Below, piece after piece: positions 63,829 to 64,000 of a stretch of 64,000 nucleotides of DNA. How positions within the stretch are numbered: the stretch's first letter is position 1; the number at the start of each line of letters is the position of its first letter. Below the pieces are notes generated by a model. That model saw only the letters and a program-made list of their open reading frames with translations, was not told where the DNA came from and did not search any database. The DNA comes from Stratiolaelaps scimitus (lineage: Eukaryota > Arthropoda > Arachnida > Mesostigmata > Laelapidae): the NCBI GenBank assembly GCA_019614645.1, contig JABWDB010000008.1:8370001-8434000 (forward strand), written 5' to 3'. A program made the translations under genes and the position numbers.

Positions 63829-64000
63829 TACAGGCAATGACAAAGTCAAGGCTGACACCTTAGCGATCTGACCACCCATCGTAGGTTTTTCCCTATTCTG
63901 CAGGGGGGGTTTGTCAAGGACTAGGGCGAGAATAAAATCGTATCCGCTGAGGGAACGGTTCACAACGCAGAGGATTTGTCAACAGCATCTCATCATGGAC

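Noticed and set aside
63850..63963. Upstream in-frame ATG (MGGQIAK) as an alternative rootletin first exon
   Set aside because: Its donor phase does not match the acceptor before MSEEG; joining them gives a stop codon.

Overview
The window is animal nuclear DNA. Genes are split by short GT-AG introns, there are no bacterial operons, and the sequence carries an unusually heavy load of (TA)n arrays plus scattered tRNA-derived SINEs. Five genes were rebuilt exon by exon by matching splice phase and comparing with known protein families. The overall character fits a chelicerate, most likely a mesostigmatid (Varroa-like) mite. That taxonomic placement is an inference, not something the sequence proves.

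Layout. 1-14.0 kb: mostly gene-free, with microsatellites, a dead retroelement integrase (about 1.87-2.15 kb, minus) and a weak candidate for a small secreted protein. 14.08-18.93 kb (minus): an eight-exon gene whose last three exons are a clathrin light chain and whose first five encode a long disordered extension with DPF and NPF endocytic motifs. 18.9-23.3 kb: intergenic. 23.3-26.4 kb (minus): a two-exon TRC8/RNF139-type ER membrane RING E3 ligase. 26.4-37.6 kb: mostly unassigned, with a tight hairpin at 27.8 kb and a few possible exons. 37.6-38.5 kb (plus): a small single-pass membrane protein exon followed 161 bp later by the mitochondrial chaperone Tim10. 38.5-41.8 kb: a SINE and a possible secreted cysteine-rich ORF. 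41.77-63.70 kb (minus): a 22-exon rootletin gene with phase-compatible exons giving 1,282 residues. Its introns hold most of the long (TA)n arrays, SINE copies from two families and a perfect 34-bp hairpin.

The genes do not form a functional cluster. They are typical housekeeping neighbours: vesicle coat, ER protein quality control and sterol-linked ubiquitination, mitochondrial import, ciliary rootlet. The points most worth a second look are the roughly 616-residue clathrin light chain, a low-complexity insertion inside the TRC8 RING finger that could be a 93-bp in-frame intron, two apparently undescribed SINE families, and the perfect intronic hairpin near 44.2 kb.
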